From Planctomycetota bacterium (GTDB taxonomy: Bacteria; Planctomycetota; UBA1135; GCA-002748355), in contig PDSF01000033.1 of the NCBI GenBank assembly GCA_002748355.1, positions 60,073-124,072 on the forward strand: a DNA stretch of 64,000 nt, written 5' to 3'. The notes under the pieces were generated by a model. It did no database searches. It was not told where the DNA came from and saw only the letters and a program-made list of their open reading frames with translations. The translations under genes and the position numbers were made by a program. Shown here one piece after another: positions 25,718 to 36,642 of the stretch (positions within the stretch are counted from its first letter, which is position 1; every line of letters begins with the position of its first letter).

Positions 25718-27349
25718 ATGCCCAGCTCTCAACGCAAGCTCTCTCAACGCAAGCTCTCTGCCACCCTTCGCATACTCATTGCCGACGACGATGCTGACGT
25801 GCGGCAAATCCTAGGCGAGCGCCTTACCATGGAGGGCTTCGAGACCTCCTTTGCAACCAGTGGCGAACAAGCCCTAGTCCAATGGCTGCTTTCCCGAAAA
25901 AGCGGGAATCTGGAGAGTTCGGAACGACCCTTCGATGTTCTGATCCTCGACATCCAAATGCCGGGGATGAGCGGTATCGAGACCCTCAAACTCGTGCGCC
26001 AGATCGACCAAGAAGTCACGATTCTGATGATTTCGGGCTTCGGCGACCTATCGCGTGCCGTGCAATCACTTCGGCAGGGTGCAGACGACTACATCAGCAA
26101 GCCCATCAGGATCTGGGACCTGCGGGATCGGATCGCGACGGCCCGGGGTCGCCGGCGCGCACTTGAGCAGCGCTCGAACAATGCTCCGCCAAGAACAAGA
26201 AGCGGAGAAACCGGCAAAGAGCTGATGAGCGGCGCTAGCCCCTCAACCACAGCCCGCGACACGACCACAACAGGAAACACAAGCGGACTGGAATGGGGCT
26301 CGTGGATTCGCCCCAGATCATCCTCGGAGAATCTCGATAGCGCAGACTCTCCTAGTCCCACTGACGAAACGATGCCCCAGGCAGCAGGGCCCCAGGCACC
26401 GGATCACCGCAATGCACTAAGCAAGGAATCTTCGAGCCGCAGACGGGCAGAAGAGCAGGCCGCCCAACACTCCCCAAAGGGCAGAGAAAACTGCTCCGCT
26501 TGTTCCGGAGCAGCGAAGTCGGGTCCTGGCGAGAACCCAACTTCAGGGAGTGGAAAGGCAGCTGACGGGAAGGCCCCTGGCAGGGAGGCGCCCCCATCCG
26601 CTCAACCCGCCTCGCGACTCGGAGATTCTGCTTTTAGTCCGGGGGGGAGTTCGGCGATCCAGCCGAATTCCCCCTTGGACGCCTTTCTTCTTCTCGCGAC
26701 CCGGATGGAGCGCCAACGTGAAGGCTGGCGCAATCACGGCCAGCGCGTCGCTCAACGCTGCCTTTGCGTTGTCGAAGGTCTAGCGACCAAACACCGCTTC
26801 CAAGGCCATCATCTACGAGGCTTGGCGCTCGCGGCCAAGCTACATGGGCTGGGCCTCGTCCAGGCCCGTGGCCAGAGCTTCCGAGAGTTCTCCTCCTTCG
26901 AGCACGGCACCGCACCGGACGATCACGAGCTCTTCTCGAACCTTGCACAGGGCCAAGAGTCCGAGAACCTCGAACTCGTGGCCCAGGTCCTGAGCGCCTA
27001 CCTACGCTGCGACCAGGCCGCCGACTGGAGCAAAGCCAAGCAGAAGCAGGCATGGCAAGAGCAGAGCCAAGTAATCGAAGTCGCGAGACGCATCCTGCAC
27101 GGAACGGATACGAGGCGCCAACAGGCCCAACAGTCACAGCCAGTGCCGTCGGCAGCCATGCACAGGGATGACCCCATCAACGATCTCATCCAGATCTTTG
27201 AGCTCTCCGACCACTGGATCCACTTGACCAGCTCAGGACTCGAAGGGCTCAGCCCCAGGCATGCCCATTTGCGCCTGAGCGAGGCCCTCAGTCACCGATC
27301 CGGCTTCCCCTGGGATCGCGCCCTTCAGACACTGCTGAACGCATCCTGA
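25718..27349 (+). CDS. Response regulator: REC domain, long disordered linker, degenerate HD domain
   Basis: 543 residues. Residues 16-140 form a complete receiver domain: acidic pair in IADDDADV (22-26), phospho-acceptor Asp78 in VLILDIQMPGMSG, and conserved Lys128 in YISKPI. Residues 150-320 are Ser/Pro/Thr/Gly-rich and probably disordered. From 322 the protein is helical and resembles an HD domain: NHGQRVAQ (H340..RV) and LALAAKLHGLGL, where the HD doublet would be but Asp is Gly377. Catalysis is therefore unlikely. The first codons contain an exact 15-bp duplication (SQRKLSQRKLS). No cognate kinase is adjacent. Confidence 0.8.
   Translation: MPSSQRKLSQRKLSATLRILIADDDADVRQILGERLTMEGFETSFATSGEQALVQWLLSRKSGNLESSERPFDVLILDIQMPGMSGIETLKLVRQIDQEVTILMISGFGDLSRAVQSLRQGADDYISKPIRIWDLRDRIATARGRRRALEQRSNNAPPRTRSGETGKELMSGASPSTTARDTTTTGNTSGLEWGSWIRPRSSSENLDSADSPSPTDETMPQAAGPQAPDHRNALSKESSSRRRAEEQAAQHSPKGRENCSACSGAAKSGPGENPTSGSGKAADGKAPGREAPPSAQPASRLGDSAFSPGGSSAIQPNSPLDAFLLLATRMERQREGWRNHGQRVAQRCLCVVEGLATKHRFQGHHLRGLALAAKLHGLGLVQARGQSFREFSSFEHGTAPDDHELFSNLAQGQESENLELVAQVLSAYLRCDQAADWSKAKQKQAWQEQSQVIEVARRILHGTDTRRQQAQQSQPVPSAAMHRDDPINDLIQIFELSDHWIHLTSSGLEGLSPRHAHLRLSEALSHRSGFPWDRALQTLLNAS
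25726..25759. repeat. 15-bp tandem repeat at the start of the response-regulator gene
   Basis: ctctcaacgcaagct is present at 25726-25740 and 25741-25755, followed by four bases of a third copy. In frame it duplicates five residues (SQRKL) before the receiver domain. Confidence 0.7.
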
Positions 27350-27362
27350 ATGACCGAAGCTC

Positions 27363-27390
27363 AGGGGGGCTACGCAAGCTCCGCCCCCCT
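27363..27390 (+). terminator. GC-rich hairpin after the response-regulator gene
   Basis: aggggggc (27363-27370) pairs perfectly with gcccccct (27383-27390) around a 12-nt loop, 14 bp past the stop. There is no U-tract, as is common in GC-rich genomes. It separates the regulator from the GT2 gene whose GTG lies 20 bp on. Confidence 0.55.
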
Positions 27391-27409
27391 GGCCGCCGAT
27401 AGATAGCTC

Positions 27410-28840
27410 GTGAGCACGAAGATCCAAAGGCAGCGTAGCTACGGGCGCAGCGTCTCGGTCGTCATCCCCGTGTGGAACGAAGTCGAGTTGACGCGCGCCT
27501 GCCTCGCCAGCCTAGCGCGGGGCCGCGAAGAACACGGCTTGCCACAAGAGCTCATTCTCGTGGACAACGGGAGCTCTGATGCGACGCCGAGCTGGCTAGC
27601 CGAGATCGTCAGCACCACGCCATGGATCCGCAGCGTCAGCTTTCCTGAGAATCGCGGCTTCGCCGCCGGCTGCAACGCAGGCTTACGAGTAGCCCAAGGT
27701 GACTGGGTTACCTTCCTCAACAACGACACACTGGTGTCGACTCAGCTCTTGCCGCGCCTCCTCCGCGCTGCTCTCCGGCAGCCACGAGTGGGGCTCGTCG
27801 CTCCCTGCTCGAACTACGTCAAGGGACGCCAACGGATCGAGATCTTTGGCAACGAGCAAGCCGAGGATGTCGAAGGAGTGCAGCGCCGACTGGTGCAGGA
27901 TTTCGACGACCGCGTCGAAGACGTCAACTGCCTGGCGGGCCTCTGCCTGCTCGCCGAACGCAAGCTGCTGGAGAACCTCGGCGGCTTCGATGAACGCTTC
28001 GGACTCGGAAACTACGAGGATGATGACCTGATCCTGCGCATCCGTCTCCGCGGCCTCCGATTACTCATCGCCCGCGACGCCTACCTCTTCCACCACGGCA
28101 ACCGCACCTTCAAGGCACTAGGCATCAACTACGAGGAGCAGCTCCAGGAGAACCGGCTTCACTTCGACCAGAAATGGCACGAGCAAGCTCTCTTCACGGT
28201 CGAAAAAGCCCTGACTCGCGGAAACACGGCAGAGGCAAAGAGCATCCTCAACTCCGGGGCAGAGCTGCCGAGCGCGGCACGGGCCCATGCCTGCGCTCGC
28301 GTCGCAGAGCAAGAACAGCGATTCACCGATGCGGCTACACACTGGCGGCAATACCTGCAAGAGGCACCCTTCGACAGTGAAGCGCATTGCCACCTCGCAC
28401 TCTGCCATATCAAAGAAGGTGACGAATCGGGGGGGCGTATTCGGCTGGCTGAGGTCTTGCGTGTGCACTGCTACGACAGCCTGGTCGCGGCCAGCGTGCT
28501 GACTCAGCTCGCAGAACACGAGCTTGAGCAGGGCCGACACCAGCTCGCCTGCGCCGACGTAGAGGATGCTCTCGCTATCCGGGAAGACTTCGTACCTGCG
28601 ATCAACCTACGTGCGGTGCTGGACCTGGCGGCAGAACGGCCGAGCGAGGCACTCGCACGACTAGAGCCCTGGCTCGATCGGCAGGATGAATGCCTGCACG
28701 CCAACGCGGGCATCGCCCTCCACCAGCTCGGACGCCAGGACGAAGCCCTAGCCGCATTCCGCAGGGGCGTGGAGCTTGGCGAACCAAACTGTGCCTCAGC
28801 GCGGAACCTGCGCCAACTGGAGACGGCTCTCGGGCTCTAG
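27410..28840 (+). CDS. GT2 glycosyltransferase with C-terminal TPR region
   Basis: 476 residues with GTG start. The GT2 (GT-A) domain at about 14-240 has SVVIPVWNEVELTRACLASL, LVDNGSSDATPSWL, ENRGFAAGCNAGL (sugar-nucleotide binding), LNNDTLV (the DxD-equivalent NDT) and NYEDDDLILRIRLRG (catalytic EDDD region), as in rhamnosyltransferase-like enzymes. From about 280 the protein is TPR-like (HWRQYLQEAPFDSEAHCHLALCHIKEGD, AGIALHQLGRQDEALAAFRRGVELG). It probably builds surface glycan. The aldehyde dehydrogenase gene converges 35 bp downstream. Confidence 0.87.
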   Translation: MSTKIQRQRSYGRSVSVVIPVWNEVELTRACLASLARGREEHGLPQELILVDNGSSDATPSWLAEIVSTTPWIRSVSFPENRGFAAGCNAGLRVAQGDWVTFLNNDTLVSTQLLPRLLRAALRQPRVGLVAPCSNYVKGRQRIEIFGNEQAEDVEGVQRRLVQDFDDRVEDVNCLAGLCLLAERKLLENLGGFDERFGLGNYEDDDLILRIRLRGLRLLIARDAYLFHHGNRTFKALGINYEEQLQENRLHFDQKWHEQALFTVEKALTRGNTAEAKSILNSGAELPSAARAHACARVAEQEQRFTDAATHWRQYLQEAPFDSEAHCHLALCHIKEGDESGGRIRLAEVLRVHCYDSLVAASVLTQLAEHELEQGRHQLACADVEDALAIREDFVPAINLRAVLDLAAERPSEALARLEPWLDRQDECLHANAGIALHQLGRQDEALAAFRRGVELGEPNCASARNLRQLETALGL

Positions 28841-28875
28841 GATTTTAGACCTCTAGCCAGTCCCTCGCGCCGGCC

Positions 28876-30315
28876 TCAGCGACCAGCGAGTGGATCGCGA
28901 ATGACCAGCAGGCGCTCTTCGCTCATGTCCTGCATCGCCCAGCGCAGCCCCTCGCGCCCGAGTCCGCTGTCCTTGACGCCGCCATAGGGCATGCTGTCGA
29001 CTCGCCAGGAAGGCACGTCGCCAATCACCACAGCGCCGACCTCAAGCTGCTCCCAGGCTCGCTGCACCTTGTAGAGGTCGCGGGTGAAGATCCCGGCCTG
29101 CAGGCCGAAAACGCTGTCGTTGACCTCAGCAAGCGCCTCATCAAAGTCGTCGAAGGCGCTGAGCACCGCCACCGGCCCGAAGGCCTCCTGACACACAACG
29201 GCTTGATCCCGAGGCACGGCTTCGAGCACGGTCGCTTCGAGCATGGCTCCCTGTCGCTGTCCACCACAGAGAAGCCGAGCCCCGGCAGCCTCCGCACTCC
29301 GCACCCACTGCTCTAGGCGCATCGCTTCCTGCTCAGAGATCATCGGCCCAATGAAGGTCTCCGGATTCTTCGGGTCGCCCGCCAGCAGCTCGCGCGCCCG
29401 CGAGACGAAGGCCTCGCGCAGTTCCTCGTAACGGGACCGGTGCACGAGGATCCTCTGCACACCAATGCAGCTCTGCCCCGACTGGTAGAAGGCCCCGACG
29501 ATCAGCCGCTCGACAGCATCCTCCAAATCCACGTCTTCATCGAGAACACAGGCGGCATTCCCGCCCAGTTCCAGGATGACCTTCTTCTTGCCAGCCTTCG
29601 CCTTCAGCGCCCAGCCGACTTCTGGTGAACCGGTAAAGCTGAGCAGCTTGAGCCGCTCGTCCGTCGTGAATAGCTCGGCGCCATCCCGGCGACAGGGCAA
29701 GACCGAGAAAGACTCCTTCGGCAGATCCGTCTCGGCCAGGGTCTCGGCGATGATCAGCGCCCCGATCGGCGTCAGGCTCGCAGGCTTGAGAACAAAGGGA
29801 CAGCCCACAGCCAACGCTGGCGCCACCTTGTGCGCAGCCAGGTTGAGCGGGAAGTTGAACGGAGAGATGAAGGAGCAGGGCCCAATAGGGAAGCGCTTCC
29901 ACATCCCGCTGTAGCCACGAGCCCGCTGACTGATCTCCAGATTCAAGACCTCGCCACCGATCCGCACCGACTCTTCCGCCGCGATGCGGAAGGTATCGAT
30001 GAGCCGAGTCACCTCGCCGCGACTGTCCTTGATCGGCTTGCCGGCCTCGACACAAAGCGCCTCCGCCAACTCGTCCTGACGCTCGCCAAAGCGCCGGACA
30101 CAGTGCATCAAAATCTCCTGGCGCTCATAGGGGCGCATCTCTCGCAGCGCCGACTGGCTGCGATCTGCCGCGGCAATCGCCGCATCGATGTGCTCGGGGC
30201 CGGCCCGCGGTACCCGGAAGGCGACATGCCCCTCGAATTTGTCGTGGACCGCTAGATCCAAGTTCGGGGTCTGCGGCTCTCCTGCGAGCCAAAGGGGAAA
30301 GTCCTGGCAGCTCAT
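28876..30315 (-). CDS. NAD(P)-dependent aldehyde dehydrogenase
   Basis: 479 residues from the ATG at 30315, chosen because gaggagg lies 6 nt upstream; the frame extends to 30369. ALDH motifs: FISPFNFPLNLAAHKVAPAL, LSFTGSPEVGWALKAKAG (cofactor), catalytic Glu in ILELGGNA and catalytic Cys in YQSGQSCIGVQRI, plus the C-terminal PYGGVKDSGLGREGLRWAM. The group resembles lactaldehyde, succinate-semialdehyde and GapN-like enzymes. Substrate specificity cannot be settled from sequence; the lactaldehyde made by the aldolase/SDR region is one candidate. Confidence 0.88.
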   Translation of the reverse strand: MSCQDFPLWLAGEPQTPNLDLAVHDKFEGHVAFRVPRAGPEHIDAAIAAADRSQSALREMRPYERQEILMHCVRRFGERQDELAEALCVEAGKPIKDSRGEVTRLIDTFRIAAEESVRIGGEVLNLEISQRARGYSGMWKRFPIGPCSFISPFNFPLNLAAHKVAPALAVGCPFVLKPASLTPIGALIIAETLAETDLPKESFSVLPCRRDGAELFTTDERLKLLSFTGSPEVGWALKAKAGKKKVILELGGNAACVLDEDVDLEDAVERLIVGAFYQSGQSCIGVQRILVHRSRYEELREAFVSRARELLAGDPKNPETFIGPMISEQEAMRLEQWVRSAEAAGARLLCGGQRQGAMLEATVLEAVPRDQAVVCQEAFGPVAVLSAFDDFDEALAEVNDSVFGLQAGIFTRDLYKVQRAWEQLEVGAVVIGDVPSWRVDSMPYGGVKDSGLGREGLRWAMQDMSEERLLVIRDPLAGR

Positions 30316-30416
30316 CACAGCCTCCTCGTGGCTTTGCTTGACTCGACCTGGGCCGGGATCTAAGCCCACTTGTCCATTCTCCGACTACACGACCGACCAC
30401 CGCAATAGAAGGCGTC

Positions 30417-31538
30417 ATGGTTCAAGAAGCGCAAATCCTGGAAGTCCTCCGGCAGATCCATGATCCGGACTTGGAAAAGGACATTGTCAGCCTGGGTTTC
30501 GTCAAAGATCTGAAGGTCCAAGGCAAGAACGTCGCCTTCACGATCCAACTCAGCTCGCCGGCTACCCCGAGCCGAGACCAGATCGAAAATCAGGCCACCA
30601 CGCTCGTAGCCGCACTCGACGGCGTGGACAAGGTCTTCGTACACATGAGTGCCGAAGTCCCGGCCGCGAGCTCCTTGCTGGCCGAGAACAACATCCCCGG
30701 CGTCAAGAACCTGATCGCGGTCTCCTCCGGCAAAGGCGGAGTCGGCAAGTCGACGGTGGCCGTCAACATCGCCTGCCAACTGGCCAAGACCGGAGCCCAT
30801 GTCGGCCTACTCGATGCCGACGTATATGGGCCCAACCTCCCGATCATGCTCGGCGTCTCCGGGCGGCCGGAGCTCATCGACAACAAGATCCAGCCGCGCA
30901 TTGCCCACGGCGTGAAGGTCATGTCGATGGCCTTTCTTCTCGAAGAAGATCAGCCGGTCATCTGGCGGGGCCCGATGCTGCACGGAGCGATCAAGCAGTT
31001 CATCTCCGACGTGCAATGGGGCGAGATCGACTACCTGATCGTCGACCTTCCACCGGGAACCGGCGATGCCCAGCTCTCCCTTGCCCAGCAGGCCCACCTG
31101 ATGGGATCGGTCATCGTCACCACGCCGCAGGAGGTCTCGGTCCTCGACGTGCGCAAGGCGGTCAACATGTTCAAGCAGGTCAACGTGCCGGTGCTCGGCG
31201 TGGTCGAGAACATGTCGGGCCTCGTGCTCGAAGGAAAGGCAGAAGGCGCCAACAGGGTCATGCTCGACGGCCCAGAGGGCCCGCTCTATTCGGCATGCGA
31301 TAGCGAAGGCAGCTTCCAGTTCGAACTCGATCTCTTCGGCTCCGGTGGCGGCGAGAAGATCTCCCAGCTCTTTGATGTGCCCCTACTCGGCAGCGTCCCC
31401 ATGGACCCGGCCGTGCGTATCGGCGGCGACCGCGGCCTGCCCGCCGTCATGGCCAGGCCCCACAGCTTGGTGGCCGAGCGCTTCAAAGACATCGTCGGTC
31501 AGTTGGCGATGCAAGTCAGCAAGACGAACCTAGGCTGA
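30417..31538 (+). CDS. Mrp/ApbC-type P-loop ATPase with N-terminal MIP18 domain, lacking the CxxC motif
   Basis: 373 residues. Residues 1-80 are a MIP18/DUF59 domain (ILEVLRQIHDPDLEKDIVSLGFVKDL). The deviant Walker A SSGKGGVGKSTVAVNIA spans about 103-119, followed by GLLDADVYGPNLP, IVDLPPGTGDAQLSL and TTPQEVSVLDVRKAVNMF. The family normally has CxxC after VENMS to bridge an Fe-S cluster between subunits; here the segment reads VENMSGLVLEGKAEG with an insertion, and the only Cys nearby is Cys294. It would still bind ATP, but Fe-S carrier function is doubtful. Tandem hairpins follow the gene. Confidence 0.88.
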   Translation: MVQEAQILEVLRQIHDPDLEKDIVSLGFVKDLKVQGKNVAFTIQLSSPATPSRDQIENQATTLVAALDGVDKVFVHMSAEVPAASSLLAENNIPGVKNLIAVSSGKGGVGKSTVAVNIACQLAKTGAHVGLLDADVYGPNLPIMLGVSGRPELIDNKIQPRIAHGVKVMSMAFLLEEDQPVIWRGPMLHGAIKQFISDVQWGEIDYLIVDLPPGTGDAQLSLAQQAHLMGSVIVTTPQEVSVLDVRKAVNMFKQVNVPVLGVVENMSGLVLEGKAEGANRVMLDGPEGPLYSACDSEGSFQFELDLFGSGGGEKISQLFDVPLLGSVPMDPAVRIGGDRGLPAVMARPHSLVAERFKDIVGQLAMQVSKTNLG

Positions 31539-31544
31539 GCAGCT

Positions 31545-31566
31545 GCCCAGCCATCCAAGGCTGGGC
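31545..31566 (+). terminator. Hairpin terminator after the Mrp gene
   Basis: gcccagcc (31545-31552) pairs perfectly with ggctgggc (31559-31566) across a 6-nt loop, 7 bp after the stop codon. No U-tract is present. Confidence 0.6.
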
Positions 31567-31578
31567 ACTCGATGCTGG

Positions 31579-31596
31579 GCGCGGGGAGCCCCGCGC
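31579..31596. terminator. Second GC hairpin in tandem
   Basis: gcgcgggg (31579-31586) and ccccgcgc (31589-31596) are perfectly complementary, with a 2- to 4-nt loop. It lies 13 bp after the previous hairpin and ahead of the ABC exporter operon. It may reinforce termination or act as a leader structure. Confidence 0.45.
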
Positions 31597-31715
31597 GGCG
31601 TATCCGCCCTTGATGTTTAGCAGCATCGGGAGCGGTCCCTTGCTGCATCCGGGGCAGATGAACCGCGACCTGTCGAAAGCGAGCGCTATCGTCGAAGGCC
31701 GAGTGGAGGAACAAG

Positions 31716-33508
<1,793 letters not shown>

Positions 33509-33512
<4 letters not shown>

Positions 33513-35311
33513 GCGAGTGGTTCGAAGAAGAAGAGCAGCAGATCAGCCGCTCGCTGGACCGAGAGCACAGTCGCCGCCTCTGGAGCTTCCTCCAGCCACA
33601 CATCGGCATCTTCGTCCGCGCGCTCCTGCTCTTGTTTGCCATCCTCGCCCTGGATCTGCTAGGCCCGTGGATCGTGCGCATGGTCATCGACGGCCCGGTG
33701 ACCGAGCTACGCGCATCGGGAGAAAGCAGCCTCCAAGCCGCCTGGGCTCTGACCTGGCCCTGGCTGGCCGCCTTCCTCCTCCTCCTCGCCGGCCTCTTCG
33801 GCTCCCACTACGGCTACCTGGTCCTGACCACAATCGGTGGCCAGCGGGTCGTGCGCGATCTACGCGTGCAGCTATTCGAACACGTGCTGCGCATGTCTCC
33901 CGACTACTTCGATCGCACGCGCACCGGCCGCCTCGTCACCCGCATCGGCTCCGACTGCGAGAACCTCAGCGAGCTCTTCACCACTGGCGTCATCGCGACC
34001 ATCCACGATGTGCTCAAGCTGGTCCTGCTACTCCTCGCCCTCTTCTGGATCAGTGTGCCCCTGGCCTTGTGGGTGCTGCTGTGGAGCCCAGTTCTCTTCC
34101 TGGCCACCTGGGTCTTCCAGAGCCGAGCTCGCAGCCAATACCGCCAGCTGCGCGGCGACATCTCTAGGCAGACCGCCTGGTTCGCCGAAGCGATGCAGGG
34201 CATGCGGGTCACCCGCGTGTTCCGCCGTGAAGAGCTGGTCCAAGACAAATACGACGAGCTCAATCGCAAGACCCTGCACGGCTGGCTGTTGACGGTCGTG
34301 ATGTTCGGGCTCTTCTTTGCGATCGTCGACTTCGGCATCACCGGCACCCGCGCGACCCTCCTCTGGCCGGTCTCCGGCGAGATCCCAAGCGGCAGCCTAA
34401 GCTACGGGCAGTTCTTCCAGTTCTGGATCTACCTCGGGATGATCACCGACCCGATCCGCTCGCTCGGCGAAAAATACAACATCATCCTCTCGGCCTTCGC
34501 CTCGGCAGAGAGGATCTTCCACGTCCTCGACGAGAAAAGCTCGCTTGCAGAGCCAGAGGAGCCCGCTACGCCACGCCAGGGCGAACTCGACCTCCACTTC
34601 GAAAAGGTCAGCTTTGGTTACAAGGAGGGCCAACTGGTCCTTCGTGACCTCGACTTTTCGGTCCGCTCCGGAGAACACGTTGCGATCGTCGGCCCCACCG
34701 GCGCCGGCAAGAGCACGCTGATCCAGCTCTTGGCCCGATTCCGCGACCCGGTCAGCGGGAGGATTCTCGTCGGCGGTCAGGACCTTCGGGATCTCAACCT
34801 ACAAGAGCACCGTGAACGCATTGGCATCGTGCTCCAAGACGTCTTCCTCTTCGCCTCCAACATTCTCGAAAACGTTCGGCTCTGGAATCGCGAGATCAGC
34901 GAAGAGCGCGTCGCCCACATTCTGGAACAGGTCCAGGCCAGTAGCCTGGTCGAGAAGGCCGGCGGGCTGCATGCCAAAGTCGAGGAACGCGGCGCAACCC
35001 TCAGCCAGGGCGAGCGCCAGCTCCTCGCCTTCGCCCGCGCTCTGGCCCATGACCCGCGCATCCTGGTCCTCGACGAGGCCACCGCCAACATCGACAGCCA
35101 AACCGAACAACGCATCCAAAGCGCCATGCAAGTGCTCATGCGCGGGCGCACGACCTTTGTCATCGCACACCGGCTCTCGACGATTCGCGAAGCCGATCGC
35201 ATCCTCGTCCTCGACCACGGTCGCTTGGTCGAGCAGGGCTCTCACGACGAACTCATCACAAAGGGCGGCCTCTACTCGAGGCTGGCTTCAGCCTTCAAAG
35301 ACAAGGGCTGA
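33509..35311 (+). CDS. ABC exporter half-transporter, catalytically competent partner
   Basis: 600 residues with six membrane segments (about 30-320). The NBD has Walker A GPTGAGKST, a divergent signature LSQGERQLLAFARAL (498-502 read LSQGE) and a canonical Walker B LVLDEATANIDSQTE with catalytic Glu, then the H-loop IAHRLST. In the heterodimer its altered signature would face the Walker B Asp-Asp of the upstream subunit, so both deviations fall in the same degenerate ATP site, as in known heterodimers. GTG start overlaps the upstream stop by 4 bp. Confidence 0.9.
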
Positions 35312-35346
35312 ACCGGGCCGCAGCGCGGTGTCAGCAAGCAGGGCGA

Positions 35347-36642
35347 TTACTTGCCCCTAGCAGGACTCGCGACTCGGTCATAGTCGACATCGAGCCCGAG
35401 AACGCAGTAGATCGAACGAGCCGAGACGATGTCGAAGTGCAGGCAGTTTTCGAGGCGATCGGCAACCACCGGAACCCGATCCACCCCCTCGTAGTTAAGG
35501 GTCAGAGTGATGGAATAGGACCCCGGAGCGAGCGCAGGCAGGTCGAAGCCAATGCGCACGGTCGCCTCGACTTCGGGATCTAGCTGGCCCAGTTTTTCAT
35601 GGGCTTCGATCTCGAAGTGACTCGCAATCTCCAAGCCGCGGAAGTCCTTGAGCAAGACACCGGGGGCCCAGCGCCGCTCCCCGAGATCGCCAGAGCTTCG
35701 AACACGCAGCCAAATCACGCAGCGCTGCCCATGTCGAGCCTGGAGCAGCAACTCGCCCCTTTCGTCACGCAAGCTCGCGCCGGCGACGGACAAGGTCTGA
35801 TCACCAAGCCGCTTGTCGAAACGTAACTCGGGCTCCGAATCAACGAGGCCTGAGGGCTCCTGCTCACTGCCCTGCTCGCTAGCAGGAATCTCCTCCACTC
35901 CGAACAGCGACTTGAGATAGCCATCAACCACCCGATCGGGATCGCCTTCGTCACGCAGCTCGCCCCCCTCGATCCACAGCACGCGATGACAGAGTTGCTT
36001 GACCGAGAGCGCATCGTGGGAAACGAAGAGAATCGCCGTGCCCTTCTCCTGCATCTCGGCAAAGCGATACATGCAGCGATGCCGAAAGAAGGCGTCGCCA
36101 ACAGCGAGGGCCTCGTCGACGATAAAGATGTCGGGATCGAGATTTGCGAGCACCGAGAACGCCAGGCGCACGAACATTCCCGAGGAGTAGGTTTTGACTG
36201 GCTGATCCAGGAACTCGCCGATGTCCGCGAACTCCACGATCTGCTCGAAGCGCTGCTCCATCTCCGCACGGGGAACCCCGAGCACGGCCCCGTTGAGATA
36301 GACGTTTTCGCGCCCGGTGAATTCGCCGTTGAAGCCACTGCCCAGCTCAAGCAGAGAGGTCACCCGGCCGCGCACCTCAAGCTCGCCCTCGGTCGGCTGC
36401 AGGGTCCCGGCCAGCATCTGCAGCAGGGTCGTCTTTCCAGCGCCGTTCCTCCCAACGATGCCAACCGTCTCCCCGGCGCGCAGGTCGAGATCGATACCGC
36501 GCAGCGCCCAGAGCTCACGATAGAAGCGCTTGCGCCCACGGAAGAGCAGCTGCAGCAGACGCTCCTGCGGACTGCGGTAAACCTCGTAGCACTTTCCCAG
36601 TCCACGAGCGCGAATCGCGAAGGGTTCCTGCTCTAGCGACAT
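35347..36642 (-). CDS. wzt: Polysaccharide ABC transporter ATPase with C-terminal carbohydrate-binding domain (Wzt-like)
   Basis: 431 residues. The ATPase half (1-245) has GIVGRNGAGKTTLLQMLAGTL, LELGSGFNGEFTGRENVYLNG (the TagH/Wzt-type LG.GF..E.TG.EN), signature YSSGMFVRLAFSVL and IVDEALAVGD. After an acidic linker, residues about 280-425 form a beta-rich domain (WLRVRSSGDL, VLLKDFRGLEIASHFE, PGSYSITLTLNYEG) like the Wzt C-terminal domain that recognises the modified end of the O-polysaccharide. Last gene of a four-gene minus-strand operon; it overlaps the upstream methyltransferase gene by 10 bp. The methyltransferases would supply the terminal cap that this domain reads. Confidence 0.9.
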   Translation of the reverse strand: MSLEQEPFAIRARGLGKCYEVYRSPQERLLQLLFRGRKRFYRELWALRGIDLDLRAGETVGIVGRNGAGKTTLLQMLAGTLQPTEGELEVRGRVTSLLELGSGFNGEFTGRENVYLNGAVLGVPRAEMEQRFEQIVEFADIGEFLDQPVKTYSSGMFVRLAFSVLANLDPDIFIVDEALAVGDAFFRHRCMYRFAEMQEKGTAILFVSHDALSVKQLCHRVLWIEGGELRDEGDPDRVVDGYLKSLFGVEEIPASEQGSEQEPSGLVDSEPELRFDKRLGDQTLSVAGASLRDERGELLLQARHGQRCVIWLRVRSSGDLGERRWAPGVLLKDFRGLEIASHFEIEAHEKLGQLDPEVEATVRIGFDLPALAPGSYSITLTLNYEGVDRVPVVADRLENCLHFDIVSARSIYCVLGLDVDYDRVASPARGK

